Positions 53,426 through 62,060 of a stretch of DNA of 64,000 nucleotides are shown in pieces. The position numbers and the translations under genes are program-made. How positions within the stretch are numbered: position 1 is the first letter of the stretch; each line of letters opens with the position of its first letter. The notes under the pieces were generated by a model. That model did not search any database and was not told the origin of the DNA. It saw nothing but the letters and a program-made list of their open reading frames with translations. Source of the stretch: Anaerovibrio sp. JC8 (GTDB lineage Bacteria > Bacillota > Negativicutes > Selenomonadales > Selenomonadaceae); assembly GCF_002100115.1 (NCBI RefSeq), contig NZ_ANBM01000006.1, positions 157,372-221,371 on the forward strand, read 5' to 3'.

Positions 53426-53839
53426 TTATTTTGCAATTAATACAGAGCAAGGTGCCTGCTCCAGCACATTGCGGCTTACACTGCCCATCAGGATGCCTTC
53501 CACCAGACTCAGGCCACGGCTGCCCATTACGATAAGGTCAACGGCATTGTCAGTGGCGTAGTCCACAATTTTCTCATAAGGAATACCCACATCCAGCACG
53601 GTTTCACAGGTCAGGCCCTCTGGAAGTCCTTCCTTGATCTCCCCTAAAATACGGTTTCCTTCCTCCGTCAAGGAATCAATGATTTCCTGGCAGAGATGAA
53701 CGGAAATGGCGGCCTGCTGAATGTTTACCACGTAGAAAAATATTAAGGAGCCGGGCTCCAGCTTGGCCAGACGTACAGCCTGCTCTACGGCCTTCTCAGA
53801 CTCTTCGGAGCCGTCAACCGGAACTAAAATCTTGCACAT
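53426..53839 (-). CDS. universal stress protein UspA family
   Basis: 137 residues. Rossmann-like ATP-binding protein: VPVDGSEESEKAV at the start and GSRGLSLVEGILMGSVSRNVL with the G-2x-G-9x-GS pattern near the end. Possible roles in stress resistance or signalling; ATP binding is expected, its function is not. Single gene with 29 nt to the preceding DUF4867 gene on the same strand, so the two may form an operon. Confidence 0.9.
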   Translation of the reverse strand: MCKILVPVDGSEESEKAVEQAVRLAKLEPGSLIFFYVVNIQQAAISVHLCQEIIDSLTEEGNRILGEIKEGLPEGLTCETVLDVGIPYEKIVDYATDNAVDLIVMGSRGLSLVEGILMGSVSRNVLEQAPCSVLIAK

Positions 53840-53868
53840 ATTTATTCCCCCTTACTATTACAGCAAAC

Positions 53869-54495
53869 CTATTCAAAATCCTGCAGACTTAAATTCTTCC
53901 CCTTCAGGGTTCCTACCCGTCCGCTTTCGCCACTTTCCGGGTGTACCAGCAGCCATTTGTTTATGGCAAAGAGCATGGCAGACTCACCCTTGGCCTCCGG
54001 TTCCACATCCAGGGCCTCATTGGTGCCTCCCGGCAGTACCACACCACTGCGGAACTCCTTGCCGTCTACACCACATGGGGCATAATGCAGGGTGGTAGCA
54101 TAAATCTCCACCACGGTGCCCTTGGGTACGAAAAAGGCCTCCACCTTGGAGGTATCGTAGGAATTGTCCTCATAATCAATATCCCAGCGGTGCCCCACCA
54201 TGAGAATCATGTCCGTTCCGGCAATATTGATTTCCGAATCCCGATGGTATTCCAGCCCATTGAGCTTATCGTTGAAGCCGTAGCAGCAGCCAAACTCTAT
54301 TGGCATTCCCCCATAAACCTCGTCCATAAACTTCAGAAACAGCTTGGTGGTTTCAAATTCTGGTATAGAGGCTTCATACAATACTTCCCCCTGAGGTGCC
54401 TCCGGCAGCTTTTCTACCTCCGTTATAAATTCAGAAACCTCCATGTCCATAACCCGGCCATATTTCCTGAAGGCTTCATCCATTACACTTTTCAT
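53869..54495 (-). CDS. DUF4867 cupin-like protein
   Basis: 208 residues. The middle (about 90-190) has cupin-like strands: YHRDSEINIAGTDMILMVGH, FVPKGTVVEIYATTLHYAPC, with histidines that could bind a metal. This matches DUF4867 as I recall it, a family of unknown function. The start at 54495 has GGAGG 9 nt upstream; the upstream open extension has none. Directly followed by the UspA-type gene. Confidence 0.7.
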   Translation of the reverse strand: MKSVMDEAFRKYGRVMDMEVSEFITEVEKLPEAPQGEVLYEASIPEFETTKLFLKFMDEVYGGMPIEFGCCYGFNDKLNGLEYHRDSEINIAGTDMILMVGHRWDIDYEDNSYDTSKVEAFFVPKGTVVEIYATTLHYAPCGVDGKEFRSGVVLPGGTNEALDVEPEAKGESAMLFAINKWLLVHPESGESGRVGTLKGKNLSLQDFE

Positions 54496-54668
54496 TACAA
54501 AAATCCTCCATAAATATAATTCCTTGGTTTTTATTTCGCCAATGGACTTCCTAAATCCTGCTGAAATCACTAAATAATCATGTTGCCAGAGCCCATCCGT
54601 CGGTCTATACTTAGAAATGTGATATTGGGATAGGAAAAATTTGTCCCAAAAGAGAGTGAGGTTTAACC

Positions 54669-55448
54669 ATGAAATCCGTATTGACCATTGCCGGCTCAGA
54701 TTCCAGCGGGGGGGCAGGAATCCAAGCTGACATTAAGACCATTACTGCCCATAAGCTCTTTGCCACCAGTGCCATTACGGCCCTGACCGCCCAGAATACC
54801 ACCGGGGTACGGGCTATTCACAATGCTCCTGCAGAATTTGTTGGTCAGCAGCTGGATGCCATATTTGAGGACATAGCGCCAGATGCCGTTAAAATCGGCA
54901 TGGTTTCCAGCCCCGACATCATTCAGATAATTTCCCAAAAGCTGCGGGATTACGGGGCCATGAATATTGTGGTTGACCCGGTGATGGTATCCACCAGCGG
55001 CTCCAAGCTTTTGGAGGATGAGGCCATAGATAATCTCTGTCGCCTGCTGCTGCCTATTGCCAGCGTTATAACTCCAAATATTCCTGAGGCCCAGGTGCTG
55101 GCTGATATGGAAATCAAGACCCTGGAGGATATGGAGGAAGCCGCCAAAATTATCGGCAGCAAAATCTACGGCGGTGTTCTCATAAAAGGTGGTCACTTAA
55201 CCACCACTGCCACGGATCTGCTGTACTATGACGGTGAAATCAACTGGTACCGCCAGGAGCATATAGATAATCCTAACACCCATGGCACCGGCTGTACCCT
55301 TTCCTCTGCCATTGCCTGCAATCTGGCCCTGGGCTATGATTTGCCGGAGGCTATTGCCAGAGCCAAGAAATATCTTACCGGTGCCCTAAAGGATGGCCTT
55401 GATCTGGGAAAAGGCTCCGGCCCACTTAATCACATGTACGCCCTTTAA
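54669..55448 (+). CDS. thiD: hydroxymethylpyrimidine/phosphomethylpyrimidine kinase
   Basis: 259 residues. Phosphorylates HMP in thiamine synthesis. Ribokinase-fold: the start TIAGSDSSGGAGIQADIKT and the anion-hole/catalytic GTGCTLSSAIACNLALG with the general-base residue are clear. No thiE, thiM or TPP riboswitch is seen nearby, so this copy may serve salvage or pyridoxine-type phosphorylation. Terminator 27 nt after the stop. Confidence 0.9.
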   Translation: MKSVLTIAGSDSSGGAGIQADIKTITAHKLFATSAITALTAQNTTGVRAIHNAPAEFVGQQLDAIFEDIAPDAVKIGMVSSPDIIQIISQKLRDYGAMNIVVDPVMVSTSGSKLLEDEAIDNLCRLLLPIASVITPNIPEAQVLADMEIKTLEDMEEAAKIIGSKIYGGVLIKGGHLTTTATDLLYYDGEINWYRQEHIDNPNTHGTGCTLSSAIACNLALGYDLPEAIARAKKYLTGALKDGLDLGKGSGPLNHMYAL

Positions 55449-55474
55449 TTTTCATATACTTAATAAAGTGCAAT

Positions 55475-55521
55475 AAAAATGCTTAATAAATAGTTTTATA
55501 TCATTTATTAAGCATTTTTTT
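55475..55521 (+). terminator. thiD terminator
   Basis: AATGCTTAATAAAT and ATTTATTAAGCATT arms followed by TTTTTT. Confidence 0.9.
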
Positions 55522-55547
55522 AATGTTTTAAAATTGTCATCTCAGTG

Positions 55548-57200
55548 CTACTGCAATGGCTTGAATTCCAGATTGTTTCTTATGCTCCAATCTATCACCG
55601 CATCCTTTATTTCCCCAGTAAGGATGTGATTATGATCCCCCAGGGCCTGGAGGATAGCACCGTTGGACACTTCAATGCAGGCCACAGGCTCCCCCTGCTG
55701 CTCCAAATAATATATGGTGCATTCCTTGCGGCTGGCCTTTTCAGTATACAGATAAAATACACAATTATGGAATTTCTCCGACAGCTCAAAGAGCTCCTTG
55801 CCGCTTCGGGCCGCCTTGAAGCTGCCCTGGGGAGTCTCCTCCTCCTTCATGAGATCACCCTTGGTCATGGTAAATTCCACATCCATGTAGCTCTTGTGAC
55901 GGGCATTTTCCTCCCGGCGACGCTGCTCTGCCTGAAGCTGATACATGCGGCGTTCCTCTGCCGTCCATATATCATGGGTTTCCTTGGAAAAGCCATAACG
56001 ATAAATGGCCTGAACGAAATCATCCTTCAGTTCATCATTGACATAGCTCTTAAACCACATGTACAGACAGTCCCTTACATGCTGGTCATTCATAAGCAAT
56101 GCCCCCCGGAGTATTTCCGCCACCTTCTGAGGCTCCCATTTTTCCATCAACCACCGATAAAGCAGCTGCCAGCCCACATAGCGGGAATCATAGGCAGCTT
56201 GTGTTTCCTTATCCTGCTTTTTCCACCAGGATCTAATATGATAATTATCAAGATTCCCCCACCCACGGCTATAATAATCTACTTTTTTTGAATATATGGT
56301 ACCGACCCGATCAACTCCCAGAATATCAGGATTTTTCCCAGCCAGTCTGTCTACATTATAAAAAAGTGACCACATATTTACATCCGTGATGCCAATTTGC
56401 TTCAGAAAATAACATATCAGCAGGACAAACCCGTTTTCCCGATAGGCCTTTTGCAGTCCCTTTGTCTTTGGCAAATCAAGGTAATCACAGATTATTTCAA
56501 AATTGCTGTCATTGGTTCTGAGAACCTGCTGGGCAAAATCATAGCCCAACATATCCACATACCAGCCCACATTTACATCCAGAGGGTACAGAGTAAAATA
56601 TTTTAATAAACGGGCTGGGGGCATATTGGCCGGTATGGTGGGCACAAAGCCAAACTCCTCCCCCGCCAGCTCCTGCAAAAAGGCCATTACTTTATCAATA
56701 ACCAGCTGGGGAATATCAACGGAAAAATCAAAGCCGTTATCCGTCCAGTCGTATTTATAAATAAAATTATTTCCCCCGGATTCTACCTTGTCCGAGACAG
56801 CCGGAATGCCCATATATCTCCATTTGCCATAATCCAGCCTCAGGGAATACTGCTTGCTGGACTTCCTGTTAAGCTGTATCCCATGATAGTCATCCCACAT
56901 GACATTGAATACGTCTACCAGTATAATGGCTGTTTTCTGGGGCTTATACAGCTGTACCCGCCATCTGGCGGCTGCTTTTTTATAAGCACAGCTGTATCTG
57001 TTTTTAAAATCTGTGACGTCCACATAGGCCAAAAGATTATTGGAAGTCTTATTGGCTGTAACCTCACTGATTTCCTCATCACTCATTTCACTGCTGATTA
57101 TACTGAGCCCATATTTTTCTATATCATCCTGGGCCCATGCGTCCTCACATTCCACCCATTGATTGTTTTTTCCATCCAATATGTAATAACTTTGTTCCAC
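55548..57200 (-). CDS. PcfJ-like domain protein
   Basis: 550 residues, cytoplasmic. The C-terminal 110 residues (from about 435) match the PcfJ family: GKELFELSEKFHNCVFYLY, CTIYYLEQQGEPVACIEV, ILQALGDHNH. PcfJ was named in the conjugative plasmid pCF10, but homologues occur widely on chromosomes and their function is unknown. The N-terminal 430 residues are not recognised; they carry a KSSKQYSLRLDYGKWRYMG strand and long helices. Start is GTG with GAGCGGG 9 nt upstream. Its presence fits a mobile-element history of this replicon. Confidence 0.7.
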   Translation of the reverse strand: MEQSYYILDGKNNQWVECEDAWAQDDIEKYGLSIISSEMSDEEISEVTANKTSNNLLAYVDVTDFKNRYSCAYKKAAARWRVQLYKPQKTAIILVDVFNVMWDDYHGIQLNRKSSKQYSLRLDYGKWRYMGIPAVSDKVESGGNNFIYKYDWTDNGFDFSVDIPQLVIDKVMAFLQELAGEEFGFVPTIPANMPPARLLKYFTLYPLDVNVGWYVDMLGYDFAQQVLRTNDSNFEIICDYLDLPKTKGLQKAYRENGFVLLICYFLKQIGITDVNMWSLFYNVDRLAGKNPDILGVDRVGTIYSKKVDYYSRGWGNLDNYHIRSWWKKQDKETQAAYDSRYVGWQLLYRWLMEKWEPQKVAEILRGALLMNDQHVRDCLYMWFKSYVNDELKDDFVQAIYRYGFSKETHDIWTAEERRMYQLQAEQRRREENARHKSYMDVEFTMTKGDLMKEEETPQGSFKAARSGKELFELSEKFHNCVFYLYTEKASRKECTIYYLEQQGEPVACIEVSNGAILQALGDHNHILTGEIKDAVIDWSIRNNLEFKPLQ

Positions 57201-57221
57201 ACTATCACCCGCTCATAGAAC

Positions 57222-57258
57222 ACGCACCCCCGGAAAGCTTTCTCCCCCGGAGGTGCGT
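57222..57258. terminator. GC-rich hairpin between ogt and the PcfJ-like gene
   Basis: ACGCACCcCCGG and CCGGaGGTGCGT arms. The T-rich tail is on the plus strand, but both adjacent genes lie on the minus strand, so its role is uncertain. Confidence 0.4.
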
Positions 57259-57273
57259 CTTTATATATCCTTC

Positions 57274-57780
57274 TTATTCATTGTACACTATTTTTTCCAA
57301 ATCCAACAAAAATCTCTTTTTGTCCAAGCCACCTGTATAGCCGGTTATGGCCTTTCCTGCCCCCAGGACCCTATGACAGGGAACAATAATGGCTATGGGG
57401 TTATGCCCCACGGCCCCGCCTACTGCCTGGGCTGAGGCCCTGGTGCCCCTTCTCTCCCCCACCAGCTTGGCTATGTCACCGTAGGTCATGGTTTCCCCGT
57501 ATGGAATGTCCTTCAGCACATCCCACACATCCATGCGAAATTCTGACCCTTTCATGGATAATTTGGGAGTAAAATCAGGCCTGCTCCCAGCAAAATAAAG
57601 GCTCAGCCACAGCTTTGCATCCATTATGTCCGGCTGTTCATCATTGAATTCTACATCCTTGAGATTTATGGGCAGCTGATTCCCCTCATCCTGCTCAAAT
57701 ACCAGGCCTGTAAGGCCATCATCATCAGCAGTAAGATACAGCTTTCCCAAAGGGGAATCAAAAAAAGAAATATATTGCAC
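57274..57780 (-). CDS. ogt: methylated-DNA-protein-cysteine S-methyltransferase
   Basis: 168 residues. Removes alkyl groups from O6-alkylguanine to its own Cys, in IVPCHRVLGAGKAITGYTGG. Also shows the winged-helix MTYGDIAKLVG and QAVGGAVGHNPIA. The N-terminal domain (HSPLGKLYLTADDDG-like) is present. The ATG at 57804 has no ribosome site, while GTG at 57780 follows AGGAGA at 9 nt, so the shorter start is chosen. Lies among other genome-maintenance genes (dinB 6 kb away). Confidence 0.9.
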   Translation of the reverse strand: MQYISFFDSPLGKLYLTADDDGLTGLVFEQDEGNQLPINLKDVEFNDEQPDIMDAKLWLSLYFAGSRPDFTPKLSMKGSEFRMDVWDVLKDIPYGETMTYGDIAKLVGERRGTRASAQAVGGAVGHNPIAIIVPCHRVLGAGKAITGYTGGLDKKRFLLDLEKIVYNE

Positions 57781-57882
57781 GCTGACTGTCTCCTCTAAAG
57801 TCATTTTAACATTTTTAAAACATTATATAAATATTATATAAGTGTTTGTTTATTGTTAAAATACAATTATTTTACAATTATC

Positions 57883-58617
57883 TTACAGCACGCAGGCCTT
57901 GAAAACCTTCCCCACAGCGTCATGAATCACAAGGTCGCACCATTCATCTGCTGTAGTAGGAGTCTTGTTTACCACTATAAGGTTCATGCCACGGAAAAAC
58001 CTTACCAGGCTGGCCGCCGGATAAACCATCAGGGAGGTTCCCCCCACAATCATGGTATCTGCCTTGGAAATGGCCTCCTCCGCATCAATCAGGTCCTGAC
58101 GGTTAAGGGCCTCCTCGTAAAGCACCACATCAGGCCTAACCATGCCGCCACACTTAGGACAGGTAGGAATCCCCTCACTGTTGACTACAAATTCTGCGTC
58201 ATAGGTGGCATGGCATTTAACACAAAAATTCCGATGCACTGAGCCGTGCAGCTCAATTACCCGTTTCGAGCCGGCCATCTGATGCAGTCCATCAATATTT
58301 TGTGTCACCACTGCCTTCAGCTTCCCCATTTCCTCCAGCTTTGCCAGAGCCTTATGGGCATTATTTGGCTTGGCATCCAAATAAATCAGATTTTTCTTGT
58401 AATAATCGAAGAATTCCTTTGGATGATCCTCCAAAAAGGTGTGGGAAACCATTTCCTCCGGGGAAAATTTCTGCTTCAGCTTCCGATTATATAGCCCCTT
58501 GGCACTGCGGAAATCCGGAATCCCGGACTCGGTGGAAACTCCTGCTCCTCCCAAAAATACTATGGAACGGCTCTTGTCAATAATCTCCTTGAGCTTCTTT
58601 ATCTGTTCAGCACCCAT
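57883..58617 (-). CDS. cobB: Sir2-family NAD-dependent protein deacylase
   Basis: 244 residues. NAD-binding GAGVSTESGIPDFRS and TQNIDGLHQMAG, catalytic His in ELHGSVHRNFC, and zinc Cys pairs CVKCH and CPKCGG. Removes acetyl or succinyl groups from lysines, controlling acyl-CoA-metabolism enzymes. Start ATG with GAGGTG. Single gene; the nearest upstream hairpin is at 58720. Family assignment is firm, substrate not known. Confidence 0.9.
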   Translation of the reverse strand: MGAEQIKKLKEIIDKSRSIVFLGGAGVSTESGIPDFRSAKGLYNRKLKQKFSPEEMVSHTFLEDHPKEFFDYYKKNLIYLDAKPNNAHKALAKLEEMGKLKAVVTQNIDGLHQMAGSKRVIELHGSVHRNFCVKCHATYDAEFVVNSEGIPTCPKCGGMVRPDVVLYEEALNRQDLIDAEEAISKADTMIVGGTSLMVYPAASLVRFFRGMNLIVVNKTPTTADEWCDLVIHDAVGKVFKACVL

Positions 58618-58719
58618 TCAAAACCACCTCACAATCACTGGAGATTTTCCGTTTGTCTTAATTTTCATGTATTCTGCATATAAATATAAAAATCCTGCTG
58701 ATTATTTCGGATAAATAGA

Positions 58720-58750
58720 AAACACCCGCCATTTTACATGGCGGGCGTTT
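58720..58750 (-). terminator. terminator downstream of the RelA/SpoT-fold gene
   Basis: AAACACCCGCCAT and ATGGCGGGCGTTT arms; minus strand followed by TTCTATTT. Lies 130 nt past the end of the gene stopping at 58884 and upstream of cobB. Confidence 0.7.
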
Positions 58751-58883
58751 CCCCTAGGAAGGTCTTATGGGTTTATCAAAAATAGGTTAATATCTTTTGG
58801 GTAAGTTTAATAAAATATTATTTTAACATTATATTAATATTTTATTATTGTTTATTTAGTATTATTTAGCTGTTTATATATAT

Positions 58884-59822
58884 CTATACAGCTTTCTTGT
58901 AATTGGCCAGGCTGCCTATATCCTTTGGCTCAGGCAGGCTGTCATAGGTGCTCTTGATGGCTGAGAAAAGTTCGGCTTTTCTCTCAGCGCTGGTCTCCGG
59001 CTTTCTCCACTCCTCGTACATCTCATGGGTAGTACGGCTGGCTGCCAGAGTTTCCTGGGAATGCACCTGGATTTCAAACGGCTGGCCGGACGGGCTGGTG
59101 GCATTTATATGAACTGCCTTGTAGCGGCCGTCCTTGTTGAGGTACTTATTGTCGATTTCATCCAGTGTATACCCCTTTTCCTCAAGAAGTGACACGGTGG
59201 CACGAACCTTGCCCGCCATCTCATTATGGTTGACTACCTCGGTATAACGGAGCAGGTCCCCGGTCTCGGAAACATACTCAAAATCCTGCTTTGGTGTTTC
59301 GCCGGCCTCAAGAGCCTTGTTGGTCTTGCGGTCAATCTTGCTCTTGACGCTGGAGGCGGTCTTTACGGAATACTCCAGCCCCTCCATGGTGGTGCCCAGC
59401 CTGTTGGCTATATCCAGCATATCCATGGTGATACGGGGTTCATTGGCCCTGGCCATGTTGTAGGCCACCTGAGCCCTCAGCTGACAGCCCTCCAGAATGT
59501 TATCATTCTCTGAAGCACTGCCGGAAACCACTACTTCACCATCTCTGTTGCGATATGGCACGCCCCCGAGACGCATTCCTTCAGTCAATACAGTGGCGCC
59601 GCTGCTCATAAGGGCGAGCTGGGCTGCCGCCGCACTATTTACATTACCAAAGCTGCATGTAAATGCAGACCAGGCCACAACACCGGCTACGAGAAAGGCT
59701 TTCCCCTTGCCCAGGTTGTCCATCTTGGTGATTTCAATCATCCGTGATAAATCGTTAATCTTAGAATTTCTCAAATACTTCCTCACTTTTTTAATATAAT
59801 TACAGACTTCACCAGTATCCAT
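58884..59822 (-). CDS. membrane-anchored RelA/SpoT-fold protein, paralogue B
   Basis: 312 residues. The N-terminal cytoplasmic 30 residues, a hydrophobic segment AFLVAGVVAWSAFTCSFG (about 38-56) and an Ala-rich stretch are followed by a RelA/SpoT-like domain of about 225 residues: GDLLRYTEVV, EEKGYTLDEIDNKYL, RYKAVHINATSPSGQPFEIQ, HEMYEEWRKPET. It is about 60-65% identical by eye to the 238-residue paralogue at 21225. The start is ATG with AAGGGAAG 7 nt upstream. The domain points to the periplasm or outside if the segment is a signal or anchor, an odd place for alarmone synthesis. Toxin or nucleotide-transferase function is possible. Confidence 0.65.
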   Translation of the reverse strand: MDTGEVCNYIKKVRKYLRNSKINDLSRMIEITKMDNLGKGKAFLVAGVVAWSAFTCSFGNVNSAAAAQLALMSSGATVLTEGMRLGGVPYRNRDGEVVVSGSASENDNILEGCQLRAQVAYNMARANEPRITMDMLDIANRLGTTMEGLEYSVKTASSVKSKIDRKTNKALEAGETPKQDFEYVSETGDLLRYTEVVNHNEMAGKVRATVSLLEEKGYTLDEIDNKYLNKDGRYKAVHINATSPSGQPFEIQVHSQETLAASRTTHEMYEEWRKPETSAERKAELFSAIKSTYDSLPEPKDIGSLANYKKAV

Positions 59823-60091
59823 ACAGCTTCACTTCCCTTCTGCTTCCTATATAGCTGTGATACCTGACAATGACCCATGGGCCACTGTCCATGGTTAAAC
59901 TATAGCAAGTTATTCTGAAATTTAGTTGAAAGCTAAAACTTAATATATTGAAAGTCCCACTAATGTGAAATTATCAAAAAAAAGAATTGAATCCCTCTTC
60001 TATTATTTATAAAGATAATGACCTCTGAGGATGATTTTCTCCATAAATAATGGTATGATGAATCCTGGAAAAATTAAATGAGGTGATGATT

Positions 60092-61873
60092 TTGAATAAA
60101 ATGGATTTACGAAAAAAGGTTATGTATACCATTTCCACAGGCCTTCTGGCCGGTACCCTGTCACTGGCGCCTATGGGAGCTTCCTCTGTGGCTGAGGCCG
60201 GTGGCTGGGATATTGTGGGCAGCATTCTCGGAACAGTATCCCAGGCAACTGCCGAATCCGAGGCAGTTCGATATGAGATACTCCGTTGGAGCAACAGCCC
60301 CAAAAACCAGCAATCCACATTGGATTCCTCAATATCAAAAAACGGTATTGATACTGATGTAGAGCATAATGAGCGGGTTTCACGGGTATTAAATCAGTTG
60401 ATCGACCGTGGTAATTATGCCATGGAGCCCAACAGCCTTCCATTCAGATGGCGTGTAATCAACAGTGATGAATGGAACGCCGGCTGTTATCCAACTGACT
60501 ACATTGAGGTAAACAGTGCACTGGTAAAGGATCTCACCAGTGATGACGCATTGGCTGGCGTATTGGCCCACGAAATGATTCACGGCCTTCACCAGCACAT
60601 GGCAAATGATGCAGCCCAGCAGGTGCTTTATCAGTACGGTGCAGGCCTCCTTACCATGAATGCGGACTATATTCAGGCAACCCTGTCAAATTATCTTACG
60701 AATTATGTTACCATAAAGAATACCTCCAATATTTCCGAGGCTGATGCTGACGAATCCGGTTTCTATCTGCTTGCCAGTGCAGGCTTCAATCCTGGAGGAT
60801 TTCCTATTGAAACCTGCAGAATGGCCCAGATGGACAAGTCCAACCGCGGAATCTTAACGGAAATATTCACTGGCGTATATGACCATCCGGCTTCCCAGAA
60901 GCGTTTTAATCAGGCTGAGCAGCGCATGGAGGAATACGGCTACAATCACGTAAAGGTTAAAAACGGCAATGAAGTATATATTGACGGACAGTATTTAATG
61001 ACCGCCACCGAGGGCAATGGGCTTGAGGATTGGGAAAATGCCTACCTTATTGCCGGCGGCATAAGCAAGGGTATTCACGACTATCATTCAGCCTATGCCT
61101 GGAATTTTGGCTCCAAGGACTTTTTAAACGACAGGGCCTATGATACCCTTAGGGATGCCCTGAGCAATGCTGAGCTTGCCGCCAAATTCCAGACCATGCT
61201 TGAAAACGCTTACTCCCTGGATGTCACTGACAAGGAGCACCGTAACACCAAGGTTAAGCTGAAGCAGGCTGAAAAGGAGCGCAATGACAAGATTGCTGCC
61301 CACAAGGCTGAGGTCATGGCTCCGGAAAATGCCGGTGCCTACAGGGCTCACTGCGACAGCTACCTTGACATGGAGCTCAATAAGCTGGCCTTCAAGGAGG
61401 CAGAAAAGGCCCTCACGGCTGATCCAAACAGCTATATTCAGAACGGCAACATGGCCCGTGCTTACAGTGCCCTTAATGACGATTACAAGGAAAAGCATGA
61501 TTCCTTCAATGATGAGTACTCCCGGAAGGCCATTGAATTCAACGAGAAGGCCCTGAACATTGCCAACAGTAATTCCATTAATGACACCTACTGGCTGTAC
61601 ACCAATATGGCTCTTTATCAGCAGCAGGCCGGCAATTACACTCTGTCCAATGAAGCTGCCTTAACGGCAATTGCCATGCAGCCTGACAAGGAGAAAAACT
61701 ATCGTCGCATCGGCTACAACAGCTTAAAGCTGGGGGATAGGGAAGGGGCTATCAAATACTACAAGATGTGCCTTGCCCACGGTGGAAATCTTTCCTCTGT
61801 ACCGGAGGAAATTGTTGCTGAGGTACAGGCGAACTCTACCACAATTGACGACATTATTTCTGACAACGAATAA
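60092..61873 (+). CDS. exported M48 metallopeptidase with TPR-like repeats
   Basis: 593 residues. A signal segment near 10-28 is followed by a zinc metallopeptidase domain: HExxH at 160-164 (AHEMIHGLHQH) and the third ligand Glu in SEADADESGFY. The C-terminal 270 residues contain TPR-like helical repeats (YIQNGNMARAYSALN, NDTYWLYTNMALYQQQAGNYTLSNEAA). It resembles periplasmic BepA/YfgC-type or Oma1-like proteins that help outer-membrane protein assembly. Start TTG at 60092 after GAGGTGAT; ATG at 60101 is an alternative. Divergent from the RelA/SpoT-fold paralogue; ends at a strong terminator. Confidence 0.85.
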   Translation: MNKMDLRKKVMYTISTGLLAGTLSLAPMGASSVAEAGGWDIVGSILGTVSQATAESEAVRYEILRWSNSPKNQQSTLDSSISKNGIDTDVEHNERVSRVLNQLIDRGNYAMEPNSLPFRWRVINSDEWNAGCYPTDYIEVNSALVKDLTSDDALAGVLAHEMIHGLHQHMANDAAQQVLYQYGAGLLTMNADYIQATLSNYLTNYVTIKNTSNISEADADESGFYLLASAGFNPGGFPIETCRMAQMDKSNRGILTEIFTGVYDHPASQKRFNQAEQRMEEYGYNHVKVKNGNEVYIDGQYLMTATEGNGLEDWENAYLIAGGISKGIHDYHSAYAWNFGSKDFLNDRAYDTLRDALSNAELAAKFQTMLENAYSLDVTDKEHRNTKVKLKQAEKERNDKIAAHKAEVMAPENAGAYRAHCDSYLDMELNKLAFKEAEKALTADPNSYIQNGNMARAYSALNDDYKEKHDSFNDEYSRKAIEFNEKALNIANSNSINDTYWLYTNMALYQQQAGNYTLSNEAALTAIAMQPDKEKNYRRIGYNSLKLGDREGAIKYYKMCLAHGGNLSSVPEEIVAEVQANSTTIDDIISDNE

Positions 61874-61879
61874 CAATAC

Positions 61880-61894
61880 ATGACCTAATTGTAT
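61880..61894 (+). repeat. outlying iteron
   Basis: ATGACCTAATTGTAT, an exact match to the iteron consensus of the 63.6-64 kb cluster, lying 160 nt past the rep gene on the opposite side. May mark an inhibitory or second origin site. Confidence 0.6.
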
Positions 61895-61930
61895 AAAAGT
61901 TTGTCCTGTTACTTATTCACAGGCCAAAAT

Positions 61931-61960
61931 AAAAGGACCCGTAAGGTTTCGGGTCCTTTT
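61931..61960 (+). terminator. M48 peptidase gene terminator
   Basis: AAAAGGACCCG and CGGGTCCTTTT arms, followed by TTTTG. Confidence 0.9.
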
Positions 61961-61979
61961 TTGTATTAAATAATTAAAT

Positions 61980-62060
61980 TTTAATCACATAAATCCACAG
62001 CTTACCAAGTGTTTATGCAGAGTTATTAACAGGCAGCCTGTGGACTGTGTGGATTACTCC
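61980..62060. other. A/T-rich region with DnaA-box-like words near rep gene end
   Basis: Contains AAATCCACA and TGTGGATTA (one or two mismatches from DnaA boxes) and other near-matches. Suggestive of an extra origin element, but not enough to call. Confidence 0.3.

Noticed and set aside
54500..54668. TPP riboswitch before thiD
   Set aside because: None of the conserved TPP-aptamer words were found in the short leader.
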